Shown: positions 53,753 through 63,174 of the stretch, piece by piece
Layout of the letters: every line of letters begins with the position of its first letter
Numbering within the stretch: the first letter of the stretch is position 1
Source: JADJYF01 sp965278995
GTDB taxonomy: Bacteria; Pseudomonadota; Gammaproteobacteria; Ga0077536
Assembly (NCBI GenBank): GCA_965278995.1
Contig: OZ257136.1
Location: forward strand, 3,100,001-3,164,000
DNA length: 64,000 nt
Reading direction: 5' to 3'
Translations under genes and position numbers: made by a program
The notes under the pieces: generated by a model
What the model saw: only the letters and a program-made list of their open reading frames with translations
The model's database searches: none
Told to the model about the DNA's origin: nothing

Positions 53753-53968
53753 ATGCCAAGCGTCCGCATCCGAGAAAACGAGCCTTTCGATATCGCCATG
53801 CGCCGCTTCAAGCGCGCGTGCGAAAAAGCCGGCGTACTGGCTGAAGTGCATCGTCGAGAGTTCTACGAGAAACCGACCCAGGTCCGTAAGCGCAAGGCCG
53901 CCGCCGCCGTCAAGCGCTGGCAGAAAAAAGCTTCCCGCCAGATGGTGCGTCGTCAGCGCGCCTACTGA
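53753..53968 (+). CDS. rpsU: 30S ribosomal protein S21
   Basis: Small, very basic ribosomal protein of 71 residues needed for efficient initiation. MPSVRIRENEPFDIAMRRFK is the family N terminus, and the Arg/Lys-rich C-terminal helix AAVKRWQKKASRQMVRRQRA matches. First gene of the macromolecular synthesis operon. Confidence 0.98.
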   Translation: MPSVRIRENEPFDIAMRRFKRACEKAGVLAEVHRREFYEKPTQVRKRKAAAAVKRWQKKASRQMVRRQRAY

Positions 53969-54005
53969 GTGCTGCGCGCTCCTTCGAGCGCGGTGACGCC
54001 TACAC

Positions 54006-54458
54006 ATGGCCAGTGAACTCAAAGACCGGCTGAACACCGCGGTCAAGGCCGCCATGAAAGGCGGCGAAAAAAGCCGCCTCGGCGCGCTCCGGCTGATCAT
54101 GGCCGCGATCAAACAATTCGAAGTCGATAATCGGGTCGAACTTGACGACCAGACGACCATCGACATTCTCACGCGCATGACCAAGCAGCGCCGCGAGTCG
54201 ATCACGCAGTTCGATGCCGGCGGGCGCGCGGATCTGGCCGACAAGGAACGCGCTGAACTGGCAATCATCGCCGAGTTCCTGCCGCAGCCACTGTCAGCGG
54301 CGGAAATCACCCAGCATGTCGAGACCGCGCTGCGCGACTCTGGTGCCGCCGGCATGCGCGACATGGGCAAGGTCATGGCGCTACTCAACCCGCATCTGAA
54401 AGGGCGCGCCGATATGGCTGCCGTCAGCGCCGAGGTCAAAGCTCGCCTGACTGGCTGA
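54006..54458 (+). CDS. GatB/YqeY domain protein
   Basis: 150-residue stand-alone YqeY protein, related to the tRNA-binding tail of GatB. Motifs LKDRLNTAVKAAMKGGEKSR, RLGALRLIMAAIKQ, QRRESITQFDAGGRADLADK and MRDMGKVMALLNPHLKGRAD. It lies between rpsU and dnaG, where many non-enteric gammaproteobacteria carry it. Likely tRNA-related, but the function is not established. Confidence 0.93.
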   Translation: MASELKDRLNTAVKAAMKGGEKSRLGALRLIMAAIKQFEVDNRVELDDQTTIDILTRMTKQRRESITQFDAGGRADLADKERAELAIIAEFLPQPLSAAEITQHVETALRDSGAAGMRDMGKVMALLNPHLKGRADMAAVSAEVKARLTG

Positions 54459-54559
54459 GACAGGCCGGTCACGCCGGCGGTCCGCGCACGCCATACGTGC
54501 TTCGCTTACACTGCCGCTATTCGAAGGCGGCCATCCGGCTGCAGACGATCGAGATCCAC

Positions 54560-56302
54560 ATGGCTGGTCGTATTCCGCAGCAGTTCGTTGACGACCTGCT
54601 GACCCGCGTCGACATCGTCGACCTGATCGAATCCTATCTGCCGTTGCGCAAGGCCGGGCGCGATTTCCAGGCGCTGTGCCCGTTTCACGGCGAGAAAACA
54701 CCCTCGTTCACGATCAGTCGTGAAAAGCAGTTTTATCACTGCTTCGGCTGCGGTGAGCATGGGTCTGCCATCGGCTTCCTGATGAAATACCGCAACCTCG
54801 AGTTCGTCGAGGCAGTCGAAGAACTTGCCGGTGTCGCCGGTGTCGAGGTGCCGCGCGAAGCGCAGAACAGCGCCCGCACGAGTGGCGCGCGCGAAGTCTA
54901 TGCCGGACTCGAACGCGCACGCAGCTTTTACGTCCAGCAGCTCAAGCGCGCGACGACACGCGAACGTGCGGTCGATTACCTGAAAGGCCGCGGCATCAGC
55001 GGCGAAATTGCCCGCCAGTTCCACCTTGGTTATGCCGAGGATGGATGGCGGAATCTGCTCGAGGCGTTGGTCGCGATGGGCGACAGCGAGGCACTGCTCG
55101 AACGTGCCGGGCTGGTGCTGAAACGCGACCGCGGTGGCTTCTACGACCGCTTTCGCGATCGCATCATGTTCCCGATACACGACCGGCGCGGCCGCGTCAT
55201 CGGCTTCGGCGGTCGCGTCATCGACAATGGGGAACCGAAATACCTGAACTCGCCTGAAACTGAAGTGTTCCATAAGGGGCGCCAGCTCTACGGTCTGCAC
55301 GAAGCGCTCACAGCTGACAAGGATCTGCAGCGACTGATCGTTGTCGAAGGCTACATGGATGTCATTGCGCTCCATCAGTTCGGACTGCCACAGGTTGTCG
55401 CCACCCTGGGTACGGCTGTCACGCGCGATCATCTCGAATTACTGTTCCGCCACGTGCCCGAAGTGATCTTCTGTTTTGACGGCGACGCCGCCGGACGTCG
55501 CGCCGCGTGGAAAGCGCTGGAAATTTCGCTGCCGCTGATCGAGGGCAATCGCCAGGTCCGTTTCGCGTTTCTGCCCGACGGTCATGACCCGGATACGGCG
55601 ATCCGCAGCTACGGCGCCGGCGGTTTCTTCGCAGCCGGGCAGCTATTCGGACTTTCGGAATATCTGGTTGAAATCCTCAAAGCCGACATGGACCTCGCCA
55701 GCGGTGACGGCCGCGCGCGCCTGATTGCGAAAGCGAAACCGTATCTCCTGCAAATTCCGGATATCACCCATCGCGCCAACGGCGTTGCGCTGCTGGCTCG
55801 CCTGACGCGCTTCGACGAAGACCTGCTCCGCCGCGAACTCGGGTTTGCCGGCCGGCGGACGCCTGCTGCCAGTGCGCGCCCGTCCGCCCTGACCCGCTAC
55901 ACCAGCCGCGCGCTGGAAGATCTGGCGCTGGCGCTTCTGCTGCAACGCCCCGATCTCAGCGGCTGTTTGAACCAATCCGACGCGGATTTCATTCGCGACG
56001 AGTTGACTGAATGCGCGCTGCTGTTGACGGTCTGGACCGAGCTGTTGCGCGCGCCGGCCGGCACGACGGCGATGCTGCTCGAACGATGGCGCGGCCAGCC
56101 CGAGGAAGAACGCCTGGCAACACTCGCCACCAGTGAACTGAACGTGGCCGAAGTCGCCCAGGAACGTGAACTGCAGGACGCCATTGCGGCACTGGTCCGG
56201 CGCGCTGAAGACGAGCGGTTCCGACGCATCAACGCGATTCCGCTGGCGCAATGGACGGACGAACAGAAACAGATCGTGCGCAGCTACAAGCGCGGCCGCT
56301 GA
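54560..56302 (+). CDS. dnaG: DNA primase
   Basis: Synthesises RNA primers for replication. 580 residues (E. coli 581) from the ATG at 54560 (MAGRIPQQFVDDLLTRVDIV). N-terminal CHC2 zinc-binding domain (CPFHGEKTPSFTIS, YHCFGCGEHG), TOPRIM core with VVEGYMDVIALHQFG and CFDGDAAGRRAAWKA, and a C-terminal DnaB-binding helical region (LERWRGQPEEERLATLATSE). Standard place in the operon. Confidence 0.98.
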   Translation: MAGRIPQQFVDDLLTRVDIVDLIESYLPLRKAGRDFQALCPFHGEKTPSFTISREKQFYHCFGCGEHGSAIGFLMKYRNLEFVEAVEELAGVAGVEVPREAQNSARTSGAREVYAGLERARSFYVQQLKRATTRERAVDYLKGRGISGEIARQFHLGYAEDGWRNLLEALVAMGDSEALLERAGLVLKRDRGGFYDRFRDRIMFPIHDRRGRVIGFGGRVIDNGEPKYLNSPETEVFHKGRQLYGLHEALTADKDLQRLIVVEGYMDVIALHQFGLPQVVATLGTAVTRDHLELLFRHVPEVIFCFDGDAAGRRAAWKALEISLPLIEGNRQVRFAFLPDGHDPDTAIRSYGAGGFFAAGQLFGLSEYLVEILKADMDLASGDGRARLIAKAKPYLLQIPDITHRANGVALLARLTRFDEDLLRRELGFAGRRTPAASARPSALTRYTSRALEDLALALLLQRPDLSGCLNQSDADFIRDELTECALLLTVWTELLRAPAGTTAMLLERWRGQPEEERLATLATSELNVAEVAQERELQDAIAALVRRAEDERFRRINAIPLAQWTDEQKQIVRSYKRGR

Positions 56303-56434
56303 ACCGAGCCCGACTTATCGATGGAACCAGACGCGGACAGGCCGTTCCAAGGCCCTGCCGGACTTGGTCCGGCGGTCGTCGTGCTGGCCAGCGAAGGCGT
56401 TTCGAGCGTACAATGGCCGGCTATTTTGAGGCCG

Positions 56435-56466
56435 TTGCAAAACTAGCGGTTTACCCACTTTATACT
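56435..56466 (+). promoter_or_regulatory. Possible internal promoter before rpoD
   Basis: A good -10 box TATACT (56461-56466) lies about 50 bases before rpoD. The best upstream hexamer, TTGCAA (56435-56440), is 20 bases away, too far for a classical promoter. Internal rpoD promoters are known in this operon, but this one is weakly supported. Confidence 0.3.
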
Positions 56467-56517
56467 AGACTTGCAGCGGTCATCCTAACGGGTTGACCGT
56501 AAAGAGGCTCGCCTACA

Positions 56518-58389
<1,872 letters not shown>

Positions 58390-58445
58390 GAAAGTCCGTG
58401 GCACAGAAGCGGTGCAATGCCGCTCCTGTCGGTCGATACGATACC

Positions 58446-58466
58446 GCGCCAGGGACTTTCTGGCGC
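58446..58466 (+). other. Hairpin between rpoD and tRNA-Ile
   Basis: GCGCCAG (58446-58452), 7-base loop, CTGGCGC (58460-58466). A 7-bp GC stem just before the tRNA. Without a T run it is a weak terminator candidate or an RNA-processing structure separating the mRNA from the tRNA. Confidence 0.45.
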
Positions 58467-58475
58467 ACGCATTCC

Positions 58476-58552
58476 GGGCCTGTAGCTCAGTTGGTTAGAG
58501 CAGGGGACTCATAATCCTTTGGTCGTAGGTTCAAATCCTACCGGGCCCACCA
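58476..58552 (+). tRNA. tRNA-Ile (anticodon CAU, lysidine type)
   Basis: Complete 77-nt cloverleaf with encoded CCA. Acceptor GGGCCTG pairs with CGGGCCC (one G-T), D-arm TAGCTCAGTTGGTTAGA, anticodon loop with CAT at 58510-58512, T-arm GTAGG-TTCAAAT-CCTAC. The GACTCATAATC anticodon arm followed by TTGGTCG resembles E. coli ileX rather than tRNA-Met, so C34 should become lysidine and read AUA. It follows rpoD as in Pseudomonas. Its 3' end is the probable integration site of the element that follows. Confidence 0.93.
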
Positions 58553-58599
58553 TTAAATCAAATGCTTAGAACTTTACGCCTTGCCCCCTTGGAGCAAAA

Positions 58600-58620
58600 A
58601 GGTACAATTTAGGTACACTT
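58600..58620 (+). repeat. Tandem AGGTACA repeats before the integrase
   Basis: AGGTACAATTT (58600-58610) is followed directly by AGGTACACTT (58611-58620), a near-exact tandem repeat with an 11-base period. It lies between the tRNA 3' end and the integrase start. Such repeats often serve as integrase arm-type sites or as an operator for the integrase promoter. Confidence 0.45.
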
Positions 58621-58638
58621 GCGCCCCACGGAGGGCCT

Positions 58639-59682
58639 ATGGCGACTCTGGTAAAGACGTCAGCAGGGACCTGGAAAGCGATCATTCGCAAGCGTGGCTG
58701 GCCGGCCACCTTCAAGACTTTCCGCGTCAAGCGAGACGCGCAGGACTGGGCACGCCGGACCGAAGACGAGATGGTGCGCGGTGTTTACATCGACCGTGCC
58801 GATGCCGAGCGCATCACGCTCGAAGCCGCACTGAAGCGCTACCAGGAAGAAGTCACTGTCACCAAGCGTGCGTTGACTGCGGTATCCGAGCGCCGTCGCG
58901 CACAAAAACTCATCAAGGCTCTGGGCGATTACAGCCTGGCGGCGATTACACCTGATCTGATCGCCGGGCATCGCGACGCGCGGCTTGCCGAAGGGCTGGC
59001 CAACAACACCGTCCGCCTCGAACTCGCCCTGCTCTCCCACCTGTACACGGTTGCTATCAAGGAATGGCGCGTCGGACTCGTCTACAACCCGGTCGCCAAC
59101 ATTCGCAAGCCGGCACCGGGCGCGGGGCGCAACCGGCGCTTGGTGGGTAATGAAGAGCAGCGGCTTGTCGATGCCTGCAGCGCCTACTCCAACCCGATGC
59201 TTGGCTGGCTGGTACGACTCGCCCTCTACACCGGCATGCGATCCGGCGAATTGCGCTCGCTGCGTCTTGACCAGGTTGATCTGGAACGTCGTATCGTCAC
59301 GCTCCTGGAAACCAAGAATGGTTCGGCCCGGACGGTGCCGCTGACGCACGCGGCAGTGGCTGTATTGCAGACAGCGCTCGACAACCCGACCAGACCGAAA
59401 GATTGCGACCTCATCTTCTTCGGTGAACCGGGCCGCGACGGCACGCGCCGGCCGTATGAATTTCACCCCGCCTGGCAGCAGGTACTCAAAGACAACGGCA
59501 TCAATGGGCTGTGCTTTCACGATCTGCGACATGAAGCTGTCTCCCGTCTGGTCGAGGCCGGCCTCGGCGATCAGGAAGTCGCCGCAATCTCCGGCCACAA
59601 GTCGATGCAGATGCTGCGACGATACACCCACCTGCGCGCTGAAGACCTGGTCGCCAAGCTCGATAAACTGGGGTTGCGTTAA
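58639..59682 (+). CDS. Tyrosine recombinase (integrase)
   Basis: Site-specific recombinase of 347 residues. An N-terminal arm-binding region (TFRVKRDAQDWARRTEDEMV), a core-binding SAM-like domain (70-160) and the catalytic domain with Arg201 (TGMRSGEL), Lys226, HDLRH (His294, Arg297), His320 (SGHKS) and the nucleophile Tyr329 (LRRYTH). All key residues are present, so it should be active. GGAGGG precedes the ATG. Transcribed away from the tRNA. Confidence 0.95.
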   Translation: MATLVKTSAGTWKAIIRKRGWPATFKTFRVKRDAQDWARRTEDEMVRGVYIDRADAERITLEAALKRYQEEVTVTKRALTAVSERRRAQKLIKALGDYSLAAITPDLIAGHRDARLAEGLANNTVRLELALLSHLYTVAIKEWRVGLVYNPVANIRKPAPGAGRNRRLVGNEEQRLVDACSAYSNPMLGWLVRLALYTGMRSGELRSLRLDQVDLERRIVTLLETKNGSARTVPLTHAAVAVLQTALDNPTRPKDCDLIFFGEPGRDGTRRPYEFHPAWQQVLKDNGINGLCFHDLRHEAVSRLVEAGLGDQEVAAISGHKSMQMLRRYTHLRAEDLVAKLDKLGLR

Positions 59683-59700
59683 GTGGGCTTAGGAGTGAGA

Positions 59701-59725
59701 AACCAAGCCCATCCAGAGCTTGGTT
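59701..59725 (+). terminator. Hairpin after the integrase
   Basis: AACCAAGC (59701-59708), 9-base loop, GCTTGGTT (59718-59725), an 8-bp perfect stem 18 bases after the integrase stop. There is little T tract, so it is only a possible terminator. Confidence 0.4.
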
Positions 59726-59795
59726 ACGCGTGGTTTGCGCATGCTATTCGAGGTGAGATGGGTCGACGACCCATTCACGGCGGAGACCCGAGACC

Positions 59796-60047
59796 ATGGC
59801 AGAGAACGACAAACAAATCACGCACGCCCTCAACGATCAGATCACCGAACGCTATGGTGTGTTGCTATCGCAATCGCAATTGGCCGAGGTGCTCGGCCGC
59901 ACAACCGGCGGCCTGCGTTTCAGTCTGAGCGTACCGGCCGATCGGAAGACTCGCCTGCTGAAAGCCTGCGGGCGGCGCATCGGAAGACGGGTTTACTACC
60001 CGGCCGTTGAGGTCGCCCGCATCATCGCCGAGGCGGATGTACCGTGA
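59796..60047 (+). CDS. Small putative DNA-binding protein of the island
   Basis: 83 residues. The segment LLSQSQLAEVLGRTTGGLRF looks like a helix-turn-helix in which Q-L-A-E-V-L-G is the first helix, similar to excisionase or plasmid regulator folds, and the C-terminal RRIGRRVYYPAVEVARII is like the wing of MerR/AlpA-type proteins (GRRVYY followed by V-E-V). It may be the excisionase or regulator of the integrase. I do not recognise a named family. Overlaps the next gene by 4 bp (GTGA). Confidence 0.65.
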   Translation: MAENDKQITHALNDQITERYGVLLSQSQLAEVLGRTTGGLRFSLSVPADRKTRLLKACGRRIGRRVYYPAVEVARIIAEADVP

Positions 60048-60415
60048 CTCGCACGATCATCCGTGCCGCACGCCGCCATCGCTATACGACGCTCGATGTG
60101 CAGATCATTGAAGACATCCGCCTCACCTGGGCAGCGCGCGGCGTGCTCGCCTACCTGCTCTCACGCCCGGACAACTGGCGCGTCATCATCAAGGATCTTC
60201 AGCGTCGGGGCGATCTCGGTCGCGATGGCATTTACACGGTGCTGAGGGAATTACGGCGCGCCGGCTATCTCCACTTCGATCGCATTCGCGACGAATTCGG
60301 CCGTGTGCGCGAGGGCTGCTATATCGTGACTGAAGAACCTACGCCGGAACTTCTTCCGGCTTGGCCGGATGAGGCTGAGCCGAATACGGATGAACCTGAT
60401 CGGGCTCAGCCGTAG
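60044..60415 (+). CDS. Winged-helix protein, possibly replication- or mobility-related
   Basis: 123 residues from a GTG overlapping the previous stop. The core WAARGVLAYLLSRPDNWRVI followed by IKDLQRRGDLGRDGIYTVLR and ELRRAGYLHFDRIRDEFGRV is a winged helix of the type found at the N terminus of phage and plasmid replication proteins. The C-terminal tail is Pro/Glu/Asp rich. The protein is much shorter than a full initiator, so it may be an accessory or regulatory protein. Role unproven. Confidence 0.65.
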   Translation: MTRTIIRAARRHRYTTLDVQIIEDIRLTWAARGVLAYLLSRPDNWRVIIKDLQRRGDLGRDGIYTVLRELRRAGYLHFDRIRDEFGRVREGCYIVTEEPTPELLPAWPDEAEPNTDEPDRAQP

Positions 60416-61122
60416 CTATTACTTATTACTGATCTTGATCTATTCCTGATCGAACAAAAGAAACTACTACCAGAAAACCGCTGCGCCGATTGTCGACAGC
60501 GGACCATGCTCCTTGTCGGCGCAATCGTTCGCGAACGAGGTTTGGCAACGTGAGGTAGGCGTAGCAAAAAACAGAGTAGCGAAGAAAAATTCGCCAATTT
60601 GCTGGAGTCATTTCTCTTCAGCCTGTGGACAAATTATTCGGCCCGAATAATTTGATCACAAAATCTGAGGTGCAACAGTAAATTCAACCCGCAGGTATCC
60701 CATAGCAAAAGGATTTCGGCCTAAAGCTGCTGTCGGGCGTGTGTTTGCTGCCAGCAGACCGGAGTCATCCACCGACTCCAGGATCTGGAGTCGGTGTGAG
60801 CGGATCAGACACGCAGCGTTTGCATGAGTGTGGCGCCGTCGGTGGTCTTGCGTGCAGCGACGGTAACCGTGACGCGTGTATGGCACGGGGCAGCTATCAG
60901 CCGAGCGCCGCTGGCCGCTACGACATCCAGACCGCATCACGGGTGCCAACGGGGACCGTTAGCGCGCGTGATGCCCGCTCCGAAGTGCCCTCGTCACTGC
61001 CGCGCAGCGGGTAGTGACGAGGGCGACGTCGCCAGCAATGACGCCGGTTGCAGCGTTGTTTTCGTCGTGTCGGCGACGTGACGCGTTACTAGACTTGCGC
61101 GCAGATCAGCAATAAACCGTGG
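60416..61122. other. Gene-poor region with perfect dyads and hairpins
   Basis: About 700 bases without a convincing ORF. It contains TCGTTCGCGAACGA (60525-60538), a 25-bp dyad CAAATTATTCGG-C-CCGAATAATTTG (60630-60654), an 11-bp-stem hairpin CACCGACTCCA/TGGAGTCGGTG (60770-60796), a long hairpin with stem CCCTCGTCACT/AGTGACGAGGG plus inner CCGC/GCGG (60988-61023), and GGCGACGTCGCC (61022-61033). Such density suggests an origin, transfer origin, operators or untranslated RNA. Confidence 0.55.
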
Positions 61123-61287
61123 CTACTGCGGCTCAGTAGCAAGAGGACCGTATGACCTCGCCTGCAAAGGCAAACCACACGACGGGCAGGCACAGGCCTG
61201 CCTGGAGAATGCGTCGCAGACCGGGCAATGACGCAGCGACGACAAGTCGTCGGTCTTGTTCTCACATGTCGGTGCGCTCAGGCGCAT
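61123..61287 (-). CDS. Possible small zinc-ribbon protein
   Basis: A 54-residue minus-strand frame (open to 61404 upstream) contains CPVC, nine residues, CPSCG, the spacing of a zinc ribbon, plus an earlier TCENK. No clear ribosome binding site, and the same DNA forms hairpins on the plus strand, so this may be a coincidence within a structured RNA. It is the only frame in this gap with a protein-like motif. Confidence 0.3.
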   Translation of the reverse strand: MRLSAPTCENKTDDLSSLRHCPVCDAFSRQACACPSCGLPLQARSYGPLATEPQ

Positions 61288-61397
61288 CTCGACCGGTGGC
61301 CACCCCGCCGTGTCGTTCTTACCCTGATGCCGGTGCCCACACCACGTCGGTGTGGCGGCAAACAACAATCCATTCCATAACCCCAGGCGACAGCCTG
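61185..61397 (+). ncRNA. Candidate structured RNA, upstream part
   Basis: Five consecutive hairpins in about 210 bases: GGCAGGC/GCCTGCC with a 4-base loop (61185-61202), CGACGA/TCGTCG (61237-61252), TGCGC/GCGCA (61273-61286), CCACACC/GGTGTGG inside an outer TGCCG/CGGCA stem (61328-61360), and CAGGC/GCCTG (61384-61397). Stems of 5-7 bp with short loops at this density exceed what I see in neighbouring gaps. Strand assigned from the downstream gene. No known family recognised. Confidence 0.35.
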
Positions 61398-61407
61398 AAC
61401 TCAACGC

Positions 61408-61662
61408 AAAGGAGGTGAAATCACTGAAGGCATGCCCGTAAGTGGGCGCAGTTGGTCCGCGTCGCGAGAAGCCCCTACAGGGGCCATCCGGCGCCGCCTG
61501 AATTCAGGCATATCAGGTTGGACGGGAGTCGTGCCCCGTGACCCTAGCCGCGCAAGCGGAGTCAGCAGGGAGTAACCCTGAGGTTGGTCAGAAGCACTTA
61601 CCGGAAAAGAGACGCACCATGAGAACCTGAACTACCGACTGGCCCAGATTTGACCAAGGGCC
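61408..61662 (+). ncRNA. Candidate structured RNA upstream of hen1
   Basis: A run of compact hairpins: GCG-CAGTTGGTC-CGC, like a tRNA D-arm (61446-61460); GCCCC-TACA-GGGGC (61471-61484); GCCTG-AATT-CAGGC (61496-61509); ACGGG/CCCGT (61522-61539); CCGC-GCAA-GCGG with a GNRA loop (61548-61559); CAGGG-AGTAA-CCCTG (61566-61580); GGCCC/GGGCC (61641-61662). It begins with AAAGGAGGTGA (61408-61418), matching the anti-Shine-Dalgarno, but without a start codon at proper distance. A 47-codon frame at 61432-61575 exists but its spacing is poor. Could be a leader, a mobile-intron remnant or an RNA partner of the repair proteins. Confidence 0.45.
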
Positions 61663-61758
61663 GTAACGAAGGCGAACCATCGTGTCGTGGTGACCGGCCG
61701 CTTGACGTGTGAAAGTTCGAGGTCGCTGATTGGCAAACGTCGTGCGATCATAGCGACG

Positions 61759-63171
61759 ATGTTGCTCACTATTTCAACGACTATGACGCCAGCCACGGAC
61801 TTGGGCTATTTGCTGCACAAGAATCCATCGCGCGTGCATAAATTCGACCTTTCATTCGGGCAGGCAACCGTTTTCTACCCGGAAGCAAGCGCAGAGCGCT
61901 GCACGGTTTGCCTCTTATTGGAGGTTGATCCTATTGGGCTGGTCCGACGGAAGTCAGGTCCCGCCGGCGATGCCGGAATGCTCAGGCAATATGTCAACGA
62001 CCGGCCGTATGTCGCGTCGTCGTTTCTGTCCGTGGCAATCTCCGAAGTTTTCGGCACAGCTCTTGGTGGCCGATCCAAAGACCGCCCGGAACTGGCCGCC
62101 AAAGCGATCCCTTTTGAAGTACGCATTCCTGTCCTGCCCAGCCGTGCTGGCGAACAGCTGATCCGCGATCTATTCGAGCCCATAGGTTATACCGTTGCGG
62201 CGGAACGTATCCCACTTGATCCGAACTTTCCAGATTGGGGGGCTAGCCGCTACTACTCAGTGATGCTGACTGGAAGTCAGCGACTGCAAGATCTCCTCAG
62301 CCATATCAATGTGCTGGTTCCGGTTCTCGACAACGAGAAGCACTATTGGGTAGGGGACGATGAGATCGAGAAGTTGCTGCGGCGGGGTGGAATCTGGCTA
62401 CCCGTCCACCCTGCGAAAGAGCAGATTGCGCGGCGGTATCTCAAGCACCGCAAGAGCCTGGCACAACAGGCCATCGAGCGTCTTGATACCGACGACGAAG
62501 TAGAAAACGACACGAATGGTGCGGCGCCCCACAAAGCCCCAGGACGCGAGGAGTCGCTCGAGACCAGGATCAGTCTCAATCTACATCGCATCGCCCACGT
62601 CGCCGCCACAGTTCGAGAGATGGGTGCCAAATCCGTGATCGACCTCGGCTGCGGTGAGGGCAAACTGATACGCGAACTAATGAAGCAGCGGCAGCTGGAG
62701 CGCATCGTCGGAATGGACGTATCGCTCCGCTCACTGGAAATCACGCGAGACCGCCTGCGCCTGGATGAACTCACCCCGGCATTTCGAGATCGAGTGAAGT
62801 TGATGCATGGGTCGCTGATGTATCGTGACCGCCGCCTGACGGGGTTCGACCTGGCGACAGTGATTGAGGTAATCGAACACCTGGATGTCGCCCGGCTGCG
62901 CGCGTTTGAACGCGTTCTGTTTGAGCACGCACGCCCAAAAGCAGCGCTCATTACGACTCCGAATGCGGATTACAACATCAGATTCGAGATGCTATCGGCC
63001 GGGGTGTTCCGGCATCCCGATCACCGTTTCGAATGGACGCGCGCCGAATTCGGCCAATGGGCTGCCGGAATCGGTTCGCGGTTCGGTTACGAGGTTCGCT
63101 TTGATGGGATTGGCGAAGTCGATGAGGCGCTAGGTGCCCCAACCCAGATGGCCCTCTTCGAGGTTCGCTGA
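61759..63171 (+). CDS. hen1: 3' terminal RNA ribose 2'-O-methyltransferase Hen1
   Basis: Bacterial Hen1, 470 residues from the ATG at 61759 (MLLTISTTMTPATDLGYLLH, the family N terminus). It methylates the 2'-OH at the 3' end of cleaved RNA before Pnkp seals it, making the repaired RNA resistant to repeat cleavage by ribotoxins. Residues 1-240 are the Hen1 N-terminal domain (HKNPSRVHKFDLSFGQATVF); the C-terminal methyltransferase has SVIDLGCGEGKLIRELM and the metal site EVIEHLD (Glu, Glu, His). pnkp starts 3 bp after its stop, so the two are one operon. Confidence 0.96.
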   Translation: MLLTISTTMTPATDLGYLLHKNPSRVHKFDLSFGQATVFYPEASAERCTVCLLLEVDPIGLVRRKSGPAGDAGMLRQYVNDRPYVASSFLSVAISEVFGTALGGRSKDRPELAAKAIPFEVRIPVLPSRAGEQLIRDLFEPIGYTVAAERIPLDPNFPDWGASRYYSVMLTGSQRLQDLLSHINVLVPVLDNEKHYWVGDDEIEKLLRRGGIWLPVHPAKEQIARRYLKHRKSLAQQAIERLDTDDEVENDTNGAAPHKAPGREESLETRISLNLHRIAHVAATVREMGAKSVIDLGCGEGKLIRELMKQRQLERIVGMDVSLRSLEITRDRLRLDELTPAFRDRVKLMHGSLMYRDRRLTGFDLATVIEVIEHLDVARLRAFERVLFEHARPKAALITTPNADYNIRFEMLSAGVFRHPDHRFEWTRAEFGQWAAGIGSRFGYEVRFDGIGEVDEALGAPTQMALFEVR

Positions 63172-63174
63172 CCG

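Noticed and set aside
58476..58552. Reading the CAT-anticodon tRNA as elongator or initiator tRNA-Met
   Set aside because: Its anticodon arm and variable region match tRNA-Ile(CAU) of the ileX type, and rpoD-tRNA-Ile is a known order in Pseudomonas.
60656..60949. 97-codon minus-strand frame in the island gap
   Set aside because: Arg/His-rich with no motif and crosses a strong hairpin; looks random.
61432..61575. 47-codon plus-strand frame within the structured region upstream of hen1
   Set aside because: The strong Shine-Dalgarno-like sequence is 16 bases away and the frame coincides with hairpin stems; kept as part of the RNA candidate.
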